Of a stretch of DNA of 7,655 bases, positions 5,488 to 7,655 are shown in pieces. This DNA is from Cytophagales bacterium (GTDB lineage: Bacteria; Bacteroidota; Bacteroidia; Cytophagales; Cyclobacteriaceae), in the NCBI GenBank assembly GCA_029262935.1, contig JAJCYK010000526.1:1-7655 (forward strand), in the 5' to 3' direction. The first letter of the stretch is position 1. Each line of letters starts with the position of its first letter. The position numbers and the translations under genes were made by a program. Below the pieces are notes generated by a model that saw only the letters and a program-made list of their open reading frames with translations, was not told the DNA's origin and did no database searches.

Positions 5488-5520
5488 AATATTTATATAT
5501 TTTACTCATATATTAATATT
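5488..5520. repeat. AT-rich 33-bp palindrome immediately upstream of the coiled-coil/TM gene
   Basis: AATATTTATATAT (5488-5500) and ATATATTAATATT (5508-5520) are 13-bp inverted arms with one mismatch and a 7-nt centre. The structure abuts the start codon of the minus-strand gene at 5487. It could be a regulator site, an easily melted promoter region or a weak leader hairpin. Because both arms are pure A/T, chance similarity is a real possibility. No consensus promoter could be placed in the 82-bp gap. Confidence 0.4.
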
Positions 5521-5569
5521 ATTAACCGCCAAAATGTAACCACCTGGAAGAAAATTAGTTTTAATGGGG

Positions 5570-6457
5570 TTATTGAGGTAGTTGTTTTTTCCAATACCGC
5601 ACCAACCCATAAACACTCATCCAAGAGGGATTTGCAGCTTCATAAACTGCTATCTGTTGGTTATTAAGGCCTTTAGCAGCCAACTGGTTCCCTACAAATT
5701 CTTGAAATAGAGCTAGCATGTCATCCATGGAATCGCCTTCCAAATAGTGTTTTTTTATCCATCGGGACCAATTGTCTAAGCATTCGGTCAATTCATCTAG
5801 GTGCTGAGATATGGTGTCAATACGACCAAAGTGCGTCAAGAATAAGGCTTGTGGGTTGATGTCTCTAATTCTTTGAATAGAATCAAGCCAATCACTGATA
5901 TCAATATCTGGTGGGGGGCAGGGAGGCATCACTGGACCGCGATCGATCTTTACTCCCGCCACGTCTCCGGTAAATAGGAAATCTTCAAATTGCCAAGCCA
6001 CGTGATGAATAGCATGTCCGGGAGTATGTAAAGCTGTAAATTGATATTGGCCTATAGAGCAAATTTGTTCATCATCAACTCCTATCAGCTGCTCAGGGGC
6101 AATAGGCCGCATCTCGCCCCACAGGCGATCCATGTCGTCGCCATAGATTCTAGTGGCAGAAAACATCAAACGTTCAGGGCCTATTAAATGAGGTAAACCC
6201 ACTGGATGCACGTAGACTTGAGCGCCAGCATCAGCAAAATACCAGGCTGCTCCCGCATGATCCAAGTGGATGTGGCTTAGCAATACGTGTTTTACATCCT
6301 CGGGTTGGAAGCCACAATTTCTGATTCCTTGTACTAGATGAGGTAAAGTACTATGTGGACCCGTTTCTATTAATACTAACCCCTTGTGGGTCTCAATTAG
6401 GAAAGCTGCAATGGCTTGCTGGAGATCTTGAAAATTTAACTCAATGGTGTGAATCAT
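5570..6457 (-). CDS. MBL-fold (metallo-beta-lactamase superfamily) metal-dependent hydrolase
   Basis: This is a 295-residue cytoplasmic hydrolase with no signal peptide. The full set of binuclear metal ligands of the superfamily is present: His62, His64, Asp66 and His67 in SHIHLDHAG, His148 in TPGHAIHH, Asp165 in TGDVAG, and His209 in LTHFG. The N-terminal LVLIETGPH (27-35) is the usual strand before the first metal motif. A distinctive GPVMPPCPPPDIDISDW (174-190) follows the TGD motif, and the last about 80 residues are a helical cap (WMSVYGLVRYW near the end). Length and layout match a widely distributed group of uncharacterised MBL-fold proteins. The substrate is unknown; lactonase, glyoxalase II-like thioesterase and other hydrolase activities are all possible. 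It begins 24 nt after the terminator of the DUF2911 gene, leaving very little room for its own promoter, and may be the first gene of a three-gene minus-strand transcript. Confidence 0.93.
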   Translation of the reverse strand: MIHTIELNFQDLQQAIAAFLIETHKGLVLIETGPHSTLPHLVQGIRNCGFQPEDVKHVLLSHIHLDHAGAAWYFADAGAQVYVHPVGLPHLIGPERLMFSATRIYGDDMDRLWGEMRPIAPEQLIGVDDEQICSIGQYQFTALHTPGHAIHHVAWQFEDFLFTGDVAGVKIDRGPVMPPCPPPDIDISDWLDSIQRIRDINPQALFLTHFGRIDTISQHLDELTECLDNWSRWIKKHYLEGDSMDDMLALFQEFVGNQLAAKGLNNQQIAVYEAANPSWMSVYGLVRYWKKQLPQ

Positions 6458-6481
6458 ATTTTCAAGTTATAACTTCTGCAC

Positions 6482-6518
6482 AAAAAAAAGAAGCCACCGT
6501 GGAGGCAGTGGCTTCTTT
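6482..6518 (-). terminator. Rho-independent terminator of the DUF2911-TPR gene
   Basis: On the minus strand AAAGAAGCCAC (6518-6508) pairs with GTGGCTTCTTT (6497-6487) as an 11-bp perfect stem with a 10-nt loop. The stem runs straight into a tract of eight T (complement of 6489-6482). It lies 22 bp after the stop codon of the DUF2911 gene. On the plus strand the trailing T-run is only three bases, so it is directional. Confidence 0.9.
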
Positions 6519-6540
6519 AGGTTAACTTGGTTTGGTATGA

Positions 6541-7655
6541 TTACATATCTGCTACATAAGCAGAAGTATCCACTCCAAGTTCTTTCAAGTTTTTAACACT
6601 ATTTGACTTTACATTTTGAGGAGGATTCATGGCCAGCGCTTTCTTAAAAGCTTTAATCGCTTGACTTTTTTGGCCCATATTTTTGTAACATTCCCCCAAA
6701 CTATCGTGCATATTCGGGTCTTTGGGGTTGTTTTTCAGATTGGTTTTGAAATAACCTAAGGCTCGGTCGTTTTCACCAGCTCCCATCATTTGATAGGCAA
6801 GGAAATTTAACTGGCCCTTATTTGCCATCCCAGCTGCTTCATCATAAAGTGTATTGGCGTCGTTACCCAAAGCCTTAGTCAGTCCAGCTTTTACAAACAA
6901 CGTGTTGAAGTTTTTGGTATTGTTCACTGCCTGATCTGCCCAAGCTAGTCCTTCTTCCAAATTTATCTTGTTTTGCAAGCAGTAGTTTGCTGCTGAAGCT
7001 GGTCCTTGCCATGCAAACCCTTTAACTCCCTTAAGTTCACCACGGGCATTATCCAAAACAATGTTATGCACATCAAACCCTACTGTAAAGGGAAATCTTT
7101 TCTTCTCCCAGTCTAAAACTGCCACGGCAGACTGTGCTTCGACGTCAACAAAGTCGAAAGTCAATCTTTCTGTGTGGGCATTCTCTTGGGAAGCTACTGA
7201 CACTTTCAATTGGTCTTCGTCTTCGTTATAGAAATAACTTCCCCAGGCAGTAGTACTCTTAGAGAAGATTACATCTGCTTGGCCGTCTTCTTGTAATGCT
7301 ATAAATAGACCGTAAGTACCAGCTGGTATAGCTTTACCTTCTACAGTGGCGTCGTGAGAAAAAGTAATAGTGGTATTTTCATTGGCCCCAGCGCGCCAAG
7401 GTGCTGCTTTGGAGGTACCGAATCCCAAATTCTTATATCCATAATGAACCAAATTGGTCCCGTACACCTCACGCTCCTTAACGGCAGGTCGTGAATACTT
7501 GATTGTCACCTTAGAAATACCAATGGTTTGGCTAACTTTTGCCGCAGGACTGGCAGCTCTTGGTGTAGTCACCTGTTGCGCGATAGTAGCTGTTCCGGCT
7601 CCTCCTATTATCAGGAGTGCCATAAATAGGCTGCGTATTGATTTTAAATGATTTA
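6541..7655 (-). CDS. DUF2911 domain protein with C-terminal TPR repeats, exported; 5' end beyond the window
   Basis: At least 370 codons are present. The residue numbers here count from the internal Met at 7623. The frame stays open to the right edge, and the codons upstream of 7623 read NHLKSIRSLF before MALLIIGGAG; these supply the positively charged n-region of a signal peptide, so the true start is outside the window. Signal cleavage is probably near TIAQQ (13-17). Residues about 28-182 are a DUF2911 domain, with its typical YSRPAVKEREVYG (43-55), WRAGANENTTITF (76-88) and IPAGTYGLF (99-107). Residues about 205-345 are helical; DPNMHDSLGECYKNMGQKSQ and AIKAFKKALAMNP (302-334) form a clear TPR, with a weaker one before it. 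The protein is likely periplasmic, with TPRs for protein contacts. DUF2911 has no established biochemical role. It has its own terminator, so it is a separate unit from the MBL gene. Confidence 0.92.
   Translation of the reverse strand, partial: NHLKSIRSLFMALLIIGGAGTATIAQQVTTPRAASPAAKVSQTIGISKVTIKYSRPAVKEREVYGTNLVHYGYKNLGFGTSKAAPWRAGANENTTITFSHDATVEGKAIPAGTYGLFIALQEDGQADVIFSKSTTAWGSYFYNEDEDQLKVSVASQENAHTERLTFDFVDVEAQSAVAVLDWEKKRFPFTVGFDVHNIVLDNARGELKGVKGFAWQGPASAANYCLQNKINLEEGLAWADQAVNNTKNFNTLFVKAGLTKALGNDANTLYDEAAGMANKGQLNFLAYQMMGAGENDRALGYFKTNLKNNPKDPNMHDSLGECYKNMGQKSQAIKAFKKALAMNPPQNVKSNSVKNLKELGVDTSAYVADM

Noticed and set aside
7454..7651. Plus-strand open frame of 65 codons opposite the DUF2911 gene start
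   Set aside because: It is antisense to the signal peptide and DUF2911 N-terminal motifs. The hydrophobic stretch simply mirrors the signal peptide.
1..7655. CRISPR array, tRNA, transposase or other mobile element
   Set aside because: No regularly spaced repeats, no cloverleaf-like sequence, no transposase or integrase motifs and no terminal repeats with target duplication were seen. Genes appear intact and ordinary for a chromosome.

Overview
The window looks like a chromosomal segment from a member of the Bacteroidota. The evidence is a TonB-dependent receptor with an N-terminal carboxypeptidase-regulatory-like domain, a DUF2911 protein with C-terminal TPRs, a relaxed Bacteroidota-style lipobox (FFAC), A-rich leaders with little Shine-Dalgarno signal, and an exact match to the Bacteroidota promoter consensus (TTG-N20-TAnnTTTG). 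GC content is moderate by eye. Genus and species cannot be fixed from the sequence alone. No mobile element, tRNA, rRNA or CRISPR array was seen.

Layout, left to right. (1) Plus strand, 135-2588: a complete FecA-like TonB-dependent outer-membrane receptor, preceded by a good promoter at 57-87. (2) Plus strand, 2641-2904: a small two-helix membrane protein whose start codon lies in a 15-bp inverted repeat (2605-2657). (3) Plus strand, 2942-3517 and 3597-4346: a TetR-family regulator followed by a classical short-chain dehydrogenase/reductase (SDR). Each is preceded, at exactly the same 17-nt distance from its ATG, by a copy of one 20-bp palindrome, which I read as the operator of the TetR protein. 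(4) A bidirectional terminator (4367-4404) separates the SDR gene from convergent minus-strand genes. (5) Minus strand, read from 6457 down to 4414: a metallo-beta-lactamase-fold hydrolase, a 129-residue coiled-coil/two-TM protein and a 204-residue lipoprotein, with gaps of 82 and 69 bp and no terminator between them. (6) Minus strand, 6541 to beyond the right edge: a DUF2911-TPR exported protein with its own terminator at 6482-6518; its first codons lie outside the window.

How the genes work together. The best-supported functional unit is the TetR-SDR pair. The regulator probably represses itself and the SDR through the shared palindrome and releases them when a small molecule, possibly an electrophile, binds or modifies it. 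A Cys in the motif KGCYLVNC sits where NemR of E. coli has its sensing Cys106. The receptor probably imports an iron chelate or similar ligand, but no partner transport gene is present. The three minus-strand genes may form one transcript, with no pathway evident. No wholly new system is demonstrated. The most interesting unexplained structures are the paired operators, the hairpin over the small-gene start, and a 10-bp inverted repeat whose second arm ends one base before the lipoprotein start codon.
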